Of a stretch of 64,000 bases of DNA, positions 36,958 through 48,606 are shown piece by piece (position 1 is the first letter of the stretch; each line of letters opens with the position of its first letter). Source of the stretch: Cocos nucifera (taxonomy: Eukaryota > Streptophyta > Magnoliopsida > Arecales > Arecaceae); NCBI GenBank assembly GCA_006176705.1, contig QRFJ01003351.1, positions 57,798-121,797 on the forward strand, written 5' to 3'. The position numbers and the translations under genes are program-made. The notes beneath the pieces were generated by a model that saw only the letters and a list, made by a program, of their open reading frames with translations, was not told the DNA's origin and did not search any database.

Positions 36958-37349
36958 CAAAATTTGATCTTCAGTTGCACATAGTTGATGATCTACTCTC
37001 CAACATCTTTTGATCTCCCAGAGTAAATAAATAAAAAAGAAAAAGAAAATAAAATAAAAAGAAAGAAGAAAAAGGAAGAGAGGAGAAGAGATGGGAGAGA
37101 AAAAGAGGTTTTGAGGAGGGCTTGGAAGGCCCTATGGGCAGCCTTAGCTTTTGGGGTGAACATGACTTAAATAGAGGAGAAAATCAGAAGTTTTTGGCTT
37201 CTTGTTGGAGTCTAATCCGAGTTTGGCTCAAATTGTTTGAGCCTATTGAATTCTAGCCATCCATACTAGATCAAACGATCCAAAAATCCCTCAGAAATCC
37301 ATTGCCAGCTCACAGCATTCGGAATGAATCTAGGCTGTAGGATCATTTG
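36958..37349 (-). other. Unidentified LTR-like fragment
   Basis: About 390 bases without coding sequence. On the minus strand it has CTCTATTTAAGTCATG (possible TATA region), then a long CT-rich run (CTCTTTTTCTCTCCC type, 37025-37110 on the plus strand as AG-rich). This order, promoter then pyrimidine-rich transcribed DNA, is like an LTR of another family, but neither end is seen and no other copy is in the window. Confidence 0.35.
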
Positions 37350-39621
37350 TGAAGAAAAATCCTGATTTCTCGGATCATGTTCGTTCAGATCTGATCGGAT
37401 CAAGAGATATATTTCAAAAAAATTTCTCTTTGATACGAATCGGATTTGAGATGTTTCAGATCTAATCTTTATTATTCTAATGATTAAAATAAAAATTTAG
37501 ATAAATTAAATCAGATTTAATTTACCTTGATGTAGGATAATCCTATTACCTATTGATGATCCTGTAAGCAGTGGAAGGTTCTGGATCTAGCCACGCAAGT
37601 GCCTGGCCTCTACCAATATCCACTCGGGCTGGATCTGGAGATCCTCTTCTTCTCTATCACATCTCCAAAAATCATATCTGAATCTAATTTGAAGGATCTT
37701 CAAAATAACTTTCAAAGATCAACAGTTGTCCTTTGCAGCAGTACAGCCTTCTAGCTTTCTGTCACCTTTCTCTCACCTAGATTGCACCAAATTAGATCCC
37801 AAACTACTTTCGGCATGGAGAGGAGAGGGAGAAGATGAACTTGGCATGGAGGAGAAAGAGAGAGGCAGCCTTGGGGTGTTGTGAATTGTATTACCTTTTG
37901 GGTTGGGCGTAGGGTCTTATTTATAGACTATGCGTGATCCAACTCCTCTTCATCCCAACCAATCACAATCCTTTGTGAAATCAGATCTAAATCTGATTGG
38001 TGGGAATAGAGTCCCTTGGATTCATCCTTAGATGGCACCTAAGACCAGCCAAAGTTGGTTCTTAGGAGGACTCTAATCAAAATTCAATAAGGAGATGGAG
38101 TCCCTATCCAACAGGGACTCCTGGGCGCCTCAAACTTGGGCGCACACCATCCTTGGCATGCGCCCTCCTTCTTATCAGTTTTTGGCAGGGGGACAAGCCC
38201 CCACCAACTCTCCAATAGGTGCATGACACGTGGATAGAAGTCAAAGTGTCAATGGTAAACATTTGACCAGTTAAAGGTCAACTTTTGACCAAAGTCAAAG
38301 GACGAGAAATGGCAAGTGACCAAAAATGGCAGGTATTGTCTTACAAAATAAGACAACCTTTTCTGACTTGGACAACTCCAGTCAGACCATATGAAGGCCT
38401 CTGATTGAGCACAAACTCCTTTGGCTCAGTCAGGACAACTTATTTATGATAGTAAAAGAAGAACGTTAGGTTCAATCGAGTGCTAGCACGATTTTCTTGA
38501 ACCTAATTGAATCTCATTCAGATCAATTGAACTAGATCAGTTCAATTGATGATCACCAGATTCAAACCCTTATTTGTGTGACCCAGTTAGGTTCAGTTCT
38601 GTATGGTAATGGGATATGTCATGATCTCTATCATCGACATCATCGAAACTCCTTTCGATGGATCAGAACTCTTCTGATTCGAACAGCTAGAATGATCGAT
38701 CATCTAAATCATTCTAATTGCTCCCAAAATCCACCAGTGACACCTAGCAGTATATGGTGGCAACCCATCAGAGCTGAATGTGAACCTCTTGGTGCAGCTA
38801 CCTATGTGATTAAGTTCTTCTATCTTGAGCCCCGATCAGATTAGGGTTAAGGTGAACTCGTCAAACCCTAGTTTCTATCATATGATGTAATCATTCGATT
38901 CAAGTCCAATGTGAAAACCTAAATAGAAACTCTTTCTATTATTTCACTCTGCCATGGCCATGGGCTTCTGGACTTGATTCTCATGATCATCATAGGGCTG
39001 CTCCTCTACCACCGAGGTAGATAGATTCCATCTTGATGCAATCCAGTTCCTACAATGAACATGCTATAGCCAACATACACCTCAGGGTTCCATATGGCTA
39101 GGAGACCGAGTAATGGTGTAGTCAAACTATAACACCCTCAAGGTGAACTGCCGATGCATCTCAGGTCAAAGAACCAGACACACTACTGCAGCATCGAGTC
39201 AGTCATTGACGAGAAGGTAGACTTCCTAATGACTACTCGAGGTGGTCACGCTCAGTGCCCTCATTCTCTAACGAGTACCTGTACTCTCGCTCCGGTGTCT
39301 CCACACCATAGACTCAAGACTCATCTACTAAAGAGAAGCGATTGTACACCAACCTTCCGGATCAATCACCATCCTCGTGATGATCCTATGGTCGGGAGCA
39401 TTTTATGAGTTAATAATGATTATTCATGTCTTAAATTTTCAACTCTTGAAAATATGAATTATCATTACCATTAACTCAAAGGATGTATCACAGACACTAA
39501 ATACACATATGTGATAGAAAATAATCCATTTTATTGATTTTAGTTAAAATTATAATTTTGCCCCTAGAAGTGTATTACAAGTGTCAGCCAATTCTGGCTT
39601 CTAGGGCACATATATCTAACA
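37350..39621 (-). repeat. 3' LTR of Copia A2 (minus), complete
   Basis: 2272 bases; minus strand reads from TGTTAGATATATGTGCCCTA at 39621 to TTTTTCTTCA at 37350. It holds TATAAATA at 37918-37925, a repeated GGTCAAATG/TTGACC section near 38230-38300, and the CTGATC-rich end. The short ORFs inside are not coding. Confidence 0.88.
37918..37925 (-). promoter_or_regulatory. TATA box of LTR A (A2, 3' LTR)
   Basis: TATAAATA on the minus strand within the conserved TCTATAAATAAGACCC context. Confidence 0.6.
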
Positions 39622-39631
39622 ATCTCCCACT
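39622..39631 (-). other. Polypurine tract of Copia A2
   Basis: AGTGGGAGAT on the minus strand, immediately before the 3' LTR and four bases after the pol stop region. Confidence 0.7.
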
Positions 39632-39635
39632 TATC

Positions 39636-42600
39636 CTAAAGCCAATTGGCTACAAGTCTAAGTCCCATCTTCTCAAGGTGGGCTTCGATCTTCTTACTGG
39701 CCCAACGGCTTTGTAAGTGGGTCTGCCACATTATCTGTGGAGTCGACTCTCTTGACCTCGACGTAATCCTTCTCGAGGTAATCGCAGATGAGGTGGTATC
39801 GCCACTCAATGTGCTTGGATTTCTGGTAAGACCATGGCTCCTTAGCAAGGACTATGGTGCCATTGTTTTTGCAGTAAAGGGGAATGGCATCTGATAGCAT
39901 TACTCCGATTTCTACAGCAAACTTCTAGTACCAAAATGCTTCCTTCACAGCCTTTGATGCAGTGATATATTCTGCTTTCATGGTGGAATCTACTATCATG
40001 GTTTGCTTGGAACTCTTCCAACTGACAGCACCACCATTGCACACAAACAGACTCCCAGATGTCGACTTTCGATCATCTACATCGGACATAAAATCCGAGT
40101 CTGTGTATCCCTAGACTTGGAGTTCTCCGTTACCAAAGACCAACATCATATCCTTAGTTCTTCTTAAGTACTTAAGGATACATTTCACAGAAGTCCAGTG
40201 TTCTTCACCTGGATTTGACTGATATCTGCTTGTGACACTCACAGCATGGGCTATATCAGGTCGTGTACATAGCATGGCATACATGAGGCTCCCTATTGCA
40301 GAAGCATAAGGGATCTTGCTCATGCATTCTATTTCCTCAGGTGTGCTAGGGCACATCTTCTTGGAAAGATGAATACCATGTCTGAAGGGTATTAATCCCC
40401 TCTTAGAGTTTTCCATACTAAACCTCTTTAGTACTTTCTCTATGTACATCTTCTATGAAAGTCCTAGCATCCTATTCGGTCTATCCCTATAGACCTTAAT
40501 TCCTAGAATAAAGGATGCTTCGCCTAGGTCTTTCATGGAGAATTCCTTGGACAACCATATTTTTGACTGTCATCAATAATGGGAATATCATTTTCCAATA
40601 AGGAGGATGTCATCCACGTACAATACGAGGAAGACAACAGCGCTCCCACTGATCTTTTTGAAACACACATGGTTCCTCTTCATTTTTGATGAAACCAAAA
40701 ACGTTTTGATCACATCATTGAAATGAGTTTCCAGCTCCGAGATGCTTGCTTAAGTCCATATATGGATCTTTGCAGCTTGCAAACCTTGTGATCAGTATCA
40801 CTGGATGTGAAATCTAGCGGCTGTTCCATATAGATATCTTCCTCAAGATATCCATTTAAGAATGTCCGTTTTCACGTCCATTTGCCATATTTCATAATCG
40901 AAATAGGCTGCAATGGCAAGCAATGTGCGGATGGATTTTAGCATAGCCACTGGGGAAAAGGTATCCTGATAGTCAATGCCTTCATTGACTATAACCTTTT
41001 GCCACTAGTCTAGCCTTGAATGTCTCCACATTCCCATCTGCACCAATCTTTCTCTTGAAGATCCATTTACACCCAATAGGTACTATACCTTCTGGTGGAT
41101 CTACCAAGGTCCAGACTTGGTTTGAGTGCATCGAGTCAATTTCTGACTGCATTGCCTCTAGCCATTTCTTGGAGTCGATATCTGATATCGCCTCGTTGTA
41201 GGTTTTGGGATCATCACCATGAGCACCATTACCTATGAGGAACATGTTTCCTCTACTTCCTCTAAAATAATACCTAAGTATCTTTCAGGGGGACGGAAAA
41301 CTCTTTTCGATCTACGAGGTGGAGGAGGTAGTGTTCTTATTGGCTCAACCTGATTTGGTTCCAATTGGTCCTTAGCTCATTGTACTTATGAGACTTTCTC
41401 ATCAAGCTTGATCTGCCTTCCAATGCCGCTATCTTGAATAAACTATTTTTCAAGAAAGATGGCATGTCGACTCACAATCACATTGTGGTCTTCTGGAATG
41501 TAGAAATAGTATCCTAATGACTCTTTAGGATATCCTATGAATCGAGCTCTGAAAGGACCTAAACTCTAACTTGTCCGCTTGTTGTCTTTTGACATGAGCC
41601 GGACAACCCCAAATTCTGAGATGACTCAGACTTGGTTTCTTACCGTGCCATATCTCATACGGTGTGGTAGGAACGGATTTTAGAGGAAACCCTATTCAGT
41701 AGATAAATTGAAGTTAACAATGAGTGTCCCCAAAGAAAATCAGGAAGGTCTGTGAAGCTCATCATGGATCGAACCATATCCAATAGAGTCCGATTTCTCC
41801 ATTCTGAAATCCCTTCGTTGAGTTGAGGTGTTCCTGGTGGAGTCCATTGAGAGACTATGCCATTTTTCTTGAGATAGTCTAGGAAATTCCCTGGCTAAGG
41901 TATTCACCTCCTCGATCTGATCGAAGAACCTTAATGGATTTTTCCAGTTTATTTTTCTACTTCATGTCTGAATTCTTTGAACTTTTCAAAAGCTTCAGAC
42001 TTGTGTCTCATAAGATACACATACCCATACCTAGACAGATCATCGATAAAGGTAATGAAGTAGACAAAATTGCCTCTAGCCGGTACATCAAATGGGCCAC
42101 ACACATCAGTATGTACTAGGGCAAGGAGATCTGTGGCCCTCTCCCCATGTCCTAACAAAAGGAGTTTGGTCATTTTGCCTTGAAGATAAGATTCACAAGT
42201 TGGATATGACTCGGAAGTCAATGGACTCAATAGCCCATTTTTCTCCAATTTGTTGATCCTATCTTCTGCTATATGACCTAATCTCAGGTGCCATAGATAT
42301 CTGTCATTTGGACTATCCCTAGGTCGTTTGGCATTCACAGTTTTGCTCGATAGTTAGAACAGGTACATCAATATGTAGCTGATAAAGATAACGTTAATAA
42401 GAAAACCATTTGCAATTTTATTTCTTTCATAAAGAATGTTACAATGGTCCTTAAAGAAGGTAATCACATAGCCTTCTTGTGCTAAGCATGAAACAGAAAT
42501 CAAATTCCTGCTAGCTGCAGGCACATAATAACAGTCTTTCAAAACTAAGTCTAAATCAGATGGTAATCGAAGAGGGTATGTTCCCATGGCTACTACAGCA

Positions 42601-43600
42601 ACTCTTGCTCCATTACCGATGCGTAGGATCATGTCTCCATCCCTCAACCTCCTGCTATCCTCAAGACCCTATATGGAAGTGCACAGATGAGCACTAGAAC
42701 CAGAGTCAAGCACCCAACTGGATGCAGAAGAAACCGTAAGGTTAGACTCAATAACGAGCATACCTCCAGAAGGACCTTCCTTCTTGTTCTTCAGGGTGGC
42801 CAGGTAAGTAGGGCAGTTCCACTTCCAATGGCCATCGCTGTTGCAATGGAAATACTTTTCTTTGACATCGGCCTTTTTCTTCGGCTCTGCCTTCTTCTTC
42901 TTTGTTCCTTCCACCTTCTGCTTTTTCGCAGACTTCTTTTTCTTTCCATAAGACTTTCTTTTGGAAGAAGTCCATTCCATAGCAAGAACTGAGCCTTTAG
43001 AACCTTTCATAGAAAGCTCAGCGGTAACCAGCATATTCATTAATTCGGCCAAGGAATTTTGAAGTTTATGCATGTGGTAATTCATGATGAATTGCCCATA
43101 TGCATCAGTCAAGGATTGCAGAATAATATCATTCTGCAGGTCCAAGTCTAACTTCACACCGAGCTTCTCAAGCTCTTCCATGTCCTTGATCATTGTCAGA
43201 CAGTGATCTTGGACTGACTGCCCATCACGCATCTTAGCCTTAAAAAGTCGTTTCGTGACTTGATACTTGGCTATGCGACTCTGTTCACCAAACATCTCCT
43301 GCAGGTGAGCCAACATTTGGTGAGCAGTCCCGATATCTTCATGTTGGCGCTGGAGCTCATCAGACATCGAGCCCAACATGTAATATCTGGCCTTATTATC
43401 TTCATCTATCCATTTTTCCAGAGATGCTCTCTGTTCAGTGGATGGATGGGCTGGTAAGGTGGGAGGGTCCTGGTCCAATACATGGGTTAACTTCTCAGAA
43501 CCCAAAACTAATTTTGTAGTTTCTGAGCCAATCTTTATAATTGGATCCGAGTCAGTCTATGTGTGTCCAGGATACGTGCTAATGGGTTGGACGCAGATAT
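39636..43600 (-). pseudogene. Copia A2 gag-pol, near full length, broken
   Basis: Minus strand, from the right. The gag start is ATATCTGCG where A1 has ATGTCTGCG, so the start codon is lost (43600). From 43505 to 42669 a 278-residue frame covers gag (CLTMIKDMEELEKLGVKLDL), a lysine-rich linker, a zinc knuckle with its first cysteine as tyrosine (YFHCNSDGHWKWNC, near 42810-42860) and protease WVLDSGSSAHLC. Integrase: LWHLRLGHI, HTDVCGPFDVPARG and FIDDLSRYGYVYLM (42338-41949). Reverse transcriptase: QVWTLVDPPEGIVPIGCKWI and FKARLVAKGYSQ (41150-40982), catalytic LVLYVDDI near 40606-40630, and ASAIGSLMYAMLCTRPDIA (about 40300). RNase H: IPLYCKNNGTIVLAKEP, then STDNVADPLTKPL, with a frameshift before KMGLRLVANWL and the stop at 39636. 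Several shifts break it. Confidence 0.9.
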
Positions 43601-45424
43601 TTTCCTGTAGAGAGTCAAAGATTCTAGTTAGATACTGTAATTATGACTTGACCAATTTATTTAAAAATTTTATTTTTAAATAAATTAGCTCCCACTATTT
43701 TCTTTGGATCCCTACAACTCCCTCTGTAGAGATGCAAAAATCTCCATGATTAATGATTTCTAGTGGGTGGTGCGGTCTCACCAACTGACTCATCACCTCA
43801 CCTAATAGTTATTGGTGATGGGTTAGCCAATGAGTGAACAACTCTTGTTCAATGATTCTCTAATCATGGTGCACCCAAACTTGGTCTCTAATTCATGAAT
43901 CTCACCGTATCCAGAATATTGATCCACTCCTTAGTTAAGTCAGACCCACCATTTGCATAGACTGGGTTCCTAATTGAGTCTCTCACCGTATCCAGAATAT
44001 TGAGCCCAACTCATCCTCCAGCCCATAGCATCCAATGCCTAATAGACATGGTTGCATCTTTTCGGTGCAACTGAGCCACTGTATCCAGTCGAGAACAATC
44101 AACCTGGGAAGGGCCCGCACATCTACAATGGTGGAAGACCTCAGACTTAATCTTTTCTTAGGAAGAATTGATTCAGGTCTCATTAAACTAGACTTGTCAT
44201 AGTCATAACAATTATGACTAACCTAGTGGCATGGGTTAGCTCGGATTATTGACCACCTCAAATCAGAACTGTGTCAATAGATATGGCCAGGTAAGTGAGA
44301 TCGGTGGAAGGAATATGCCATTAACTCATACAAGAATGCATTCAGGTCGAGTAGCTTCCAATTAAAAACCAGTCGGTCGTATGTGCCAAACTTACCTTAG
44401 ATACCAAATTGTTGAGCCAGAACCAATTGGGTTAGCCTACAATCCAGACTCTAAACCTCTGAGCCTAATTAGGTCTTGCTTGATCGTGACTCGATCTTGA
44501 CCCAGACTTAATCCTATTAGGCTGGTCAATTTAAGCATTGTTGATCCCATCTAACCAACTCTTGATTCGGTTTGATCAACCGCTTAGACCTAATTGAGCT
44601 AGCCAAGCCCGAACCCAGTATTATGAATATGTCTTAGATCTAAAATTCTCAATTTTAGACCTAATTGATATTCCATAATCTTAATTTTAATTAAGTAGGG
44701 TTCATAAACAAAATATGCATAATAAATCCTAGGGTTTCAGGATCTAGGATTTTGCAGAAAGTAAGTTTTGGATTTCTGATTAAGGACGAACGTGCAGCAT
44801 CCCTACACATCATAAGAACACCCCATCGAATGGAAGAGAGGGCCTTTAAACCCTTCTTCATTCTTATGACCGGATGGCCAAGAGGAATGCCTTAATCAGG
44901 AACATGCAATACTACAAAACAGTTTTAGATCTATATCATATATCTCATATACAAATTAGATCTAATCATGGCATATTTTGCATACATCTCATGTATCGAA
45001 TCATGCATGTTTTTAAATCTAAATTATCTCATAATAATCTAAAAAATTAGATTTAAATTGATCTAATCAAAATAAATTCTAATCTAGACAATTATGTAGA
45101 ACTATTCTACAACTAGTCTAGACATGCATCTATCATCATATCTCATATGATATTAAAATTAAATAATTTTTATTTGCTATTTTTTAGATGTTATTATAAC
45201 CATTATAATATCAAAAAATAGTAAATAAATAGATCTAAAATATGATTTAATCAGATTAAATCAAAAACATGCAAGACTATTCTATAGAACTATTCTATTT
45301 TAGAACTAGTCATGCATATTTTCTAATCTTAGATCAAATGATTTCAGATTTGATCAATCTAAAATTAATCTTATTTTTAATTAAAATAAATTTAAAATCA
45401 GATCTAAATACTTTTAGAACCTTG
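43601..45424 (-). other. Untranslated leader of Copia A2
   Basis: About 1.8 kb with no credible ORF; matches 1-1378 and 2900-3806 (A1) and 60378-62134 (A3). Confidence 0.8.
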
Positions 45425-45436
45425 GCTCTGATATCA
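45425..45436 (-). other. Primer binding site of Copia A2
   Basis: TGATATCAGAGC on the minus strand, one mismatch from TGGTATCAGAGC, followed by CAAGGTTC. Confidence 0.8.
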
Positions 45437-45438
45437 GT

Positions 45439-46756
45439 TAAAGGAAAATCTGATTTTTCAAGGATCAGGTTCGTTCAGATCTGATTAGATCAAGAGATAT
45501 ATTTCAAAAATTTTCTCTTTGATCTTAATTAGATTTGGATATTTTTAGATCTGATTATTATTATTTTAAAAATTAAAATAAAATCTAGATAAATTAAATC
45601 AATTTAATTTACCTTGATATGGGTAATCCTATATCCGTTGATGATCCTGTATGCAGTGGAAGGTTCTGGATCTAGCCACGCAAGTGCCTAGCCTCTATCA
45701 GTATTCACTCGGCTGGATCTAGAGATCCTCTTCTTCTCTATCATGTCTCCAAAAATTAGATCTGGATCTGATCTGGAGGATCTTCAAAACTCCTTTTGAA
45801 GATCAGCAGTTGTCCTTTGCAGCAATGCAGCCTTCTAGCTTTCAGTTGCCTTTCTTTGATCTGGATCGCACCAACCAAAAGTCCAAAATTTCTTTTGGGC
45901 GTGGAGAGGAGGGGAGAAGGTGTTGGTGTGGAGGAGGAAGAGGGGAGAGGCAGCCTTGGGGTTGTGATATTGCATTTAATCATTTTGAGTTGGGCGAAGG
46001 GTCTTATTTATAGACTAAGCGTGATCCAACTCCTCTTCTTCCCAACCAATCACAACTCTTTGTGAAATTAGATCTAAATCTGATTGGTGGGAATAGAGTC
46101 CCCTGGATTCCTCCTTAGAGGGCACCTAATACCAATCAAAGTTGGTTCTTAGGAGAACTCTAATTGGAATTCAAAAGGAGATGGAGTTCCTATCCAACAG
46201 GGACTCCTAGGCGCCTCCAACTTGGGTACACGCCAAGGGTGGCATGCGCCCTCTTCCTTGTCAGGTTTTGGAAGGAGGACAGGCCCCCACCAACTCTCCA
46301 ATAGGTGCATGACATGTGGTCAAAAGTCAAAGTATCAATGGTCAACATTTGACCAGTCAATGGTAGACTTTTGACCAAAGTCAAAGAACAAGAAATGGCA
46401 GGTGACCAAAAATGGTAGGTAATGTCTTACAAAATAAGACAACCTTTTCTGACTTGGACAACCTCCAGTCAGACCATATGAAGGCCTCTGATTGAGCACA
46501 AACTCCTTTGGCTCAGTCAGGACAACTATTTATGATAGCAAAAGAAGAACGTTAGGTTCAATCGAGTGCTAGCACGATTTCCTTGAACCTATTGAATCTC
46601 ATTTAGATCAATTGAACTAGATTAGTTCAATTGATGATCACTAGATTCAAACCCTTGTTTGTGTGACCTAGTTAGGTTCAGTTCTGTATGGTAATGGGGT
46701 ATGTCATGATCTCTATCATCGACATCATCGAAACTCCTTTCGAGGATCAGAACTCT
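45439..46756 (-). repeat. 5' LTR of Copia A2, truncated
   Basis: The terminal ~1.32 kb of LTR A (minus), aligned with 37350-38660. The match ends after GGATCAGAACTCTT at 46756, where an unrelated old Copia begins. TATA box at 46005-46012 on the minus strand. Confidence 0.85.
46005..46012 (-). promoter_or_regulatory. TATA box of LTR A (A2, 5' LTR)
   Basis: TATAAATA on the minus strand in the same context as the other family A LTRs. Confidence 0.6.
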
Positions 46757-47991
46757 TAAAGAGAGATTTTGAAAAGAAGTTTCTATAGAAGAAATTGATG
46801 CTATCAATTGAAATCTTAAAAAGTTATTGGAGAAAATGAACCACATAATCTAGTAAACCTATAAAATCAAATTTGATCAGATCATTCAAGCCCATAAAGT
46901 AGCACCTTTAAGGAGATTCCGATAGAGTACCATTAGTTGGATCAAGTACTACTGGTTCTTAGGTTCGGGATGGCGATCTTTTACCGATTAGAACAACAGA
47001 ACTGAACACTCTATATGCGATGCAAGTAAGTGACATGACTCTGAGAATAGCTTGGAGCTATCATAATTCAGAATGTGAAGTCTATAAAATCAATAGTTAT
47101 GATATATTGATTCACCTGAAGGATAATTATTGATGTGATTCTCAAAAAGATCAAGTAGCATAAGATGGAAAAGTAAAGACCTACAAAGCTCGTCTAAAAC
47201 TATCATCTCTAGAGTTCGAAATAACGTTTTGAATGTACGTTTTGTTATAACAAAGACAATCCTCATTTGTAAGTGGCAAAAATATTCTTTAGTGTTATTT
47301 CCATTATTTGTCTATGTTTGAAATTCTCCTTAATTCAAAGAATGGTATTCCAGCATGCAAGGAATAAAATTTTTTGCTATCATCTATTTCTCCATGTTAC
47401 TGATCAGATATGTATACCCCATTAAGTGGTAGCGACAATACCAGTCTGATCCTTGAGAATCACTGAAAAGATTTATATCAAATCTAAATATTTGAAAAAT
47501 ACAAGGTCCATGACTCAAAATAGGAGATACGATTTAAACTTATGGATAATTTTATTCTAGTTTTTAGTCAGATCAAAGATCAGCAGAAGTATCGGTCATA
47601 CCTAATTGCAATCAATCTAACTCATAAAGTTCCAAGTAGAATACTATAGCCTATTCAATTTAGTGATGTAGAATATTATTGTGGCATATGATGCTGCTAT
47701 GTAGGCTGTGCATTGCTAAGGTTCATAGCAGTGGAGTGGCACCTTCCAAAGATGGTCCAGTCTACTCATAGTATAGATCATAGCTTTAGGCTAAAGAACC
47801 AAAGGACACATATTCTTTATCGCTTTTACCTTAATATTAGATCTGGATGAATGTCGACCTTTAGAAAATTGAGAAAAGAAACTTGACAAAACCCATTTGC
47901 AAAGGTCTTGAACAAGATTCTAACAACTAAATGGAAAATAGGATATATATCATCTTTGATTGGCCTTTTGTCTAATGAAGTTGTTAAAAAA
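46757..47991 (+). pseudogene. Very old Copia (family D) pol remnant
   Basis: No frame stays open, but short pol blocks can be read in order on the plus strand: an RT piece DGKVKTYKARL-like near 47168-47200, then an RNase H piece where KHILYRFYL-like and NPFAKVLN-like strings appear near 47800-47920, close to the HIL-RYHLI and ADPFTKAL motifs of other families. Stops are frequent. Next comes an LTR-like start at 47992, the order expected for a Copia 3' end. Integrase and gag are not visible; the left limit is the break with LTR A at 46757. The family call is tentative but Copia ancestry is likely. Confidence 0.6.
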
Positions 47992-48606
47992 ATGTCCTAA
48001 AAGCCAATCTCTAAGTGGTAGATGATTGAATTAGTATACGTAATAATCAATAAAATAGTTATCTTGCTTATTCATCATAAAAGTTTTCTTTCTTAAAATA
48101 ATTCTTATATATAAGTCCTAGAACACAATCAATTCGATAAAGAAGAATTTATCCGGAAAATAAATCCCCTTAACTATTCACTTGATCAAATATAATATTA
48201 ACAAGGATATGAACTTATCGAAAAGTGTAGTCACTGTAGCTATATTCATGGTTGTTCTCAAACCAATGTATGGAACACTGAATATGGCAACTAGTTGGAT
48301 TAGTAGTAACATCTGTACTCTGAACTTGACCAATATGCACCTAAACTATCAAAAGTATACAAGGCCAATGGATATAAATGTCCTTTGACTAACCTCGATA
48401 TAGTTTATTATACTTGGTGCCGATTGTCTATATTTTAAATATATGTTCGATAAGATTGAGATACGTGAAGTAACATTATAAACGTCGGTGTGTGGAGTCC
48501 AAGATGGGATTGACCAATCTGAGTTAATTTAATAAAGTGAATGTCTCGCTTGTTTCAATTTAACAAACCAGGCTTATGTAATTCCTGCGTGAGAAGTCCA
48601 CAGGAT
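47992..48606 (+). repeat. Partial 3' LTR of family D
   Basis: Begins TGTTAAAAAAATGTCCTAAA, similar in layout to TGTTAGATATATGTGCCCTA of LTR A. It runs ~615 bases until LTR B' starts at 48607. A polypurine tract is not clear. No coding sequence is supported. Confidence 0.5.

Larger units (their letters stand above)
37350..46756 (-). mobile_element. Copia A, copy A2, minus strand
   Basis: The most complete Copia here: 3' LTR (39621-37350), polypurine tract, full-length but broken gag-pol (43600-39636), ~1.8 kb leader, primer site and 5' LTR cut at 46756 (about 1.32 of 2.27 kb present). ATTTG (37345-37349) is the candidate target duplication on the left; the partner is lost because the 5' LTR is truncated. 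Sequence identity to A1 in the leader is very high, which points to a fairly recent burst of this family. Confidence 0.88.

Noticed and set aside
38578..39408. ORFs in the interior of LTR A
   Set aside because: Not conserved in the A3 LTRs and not linked to any known LTR-encoded protein.
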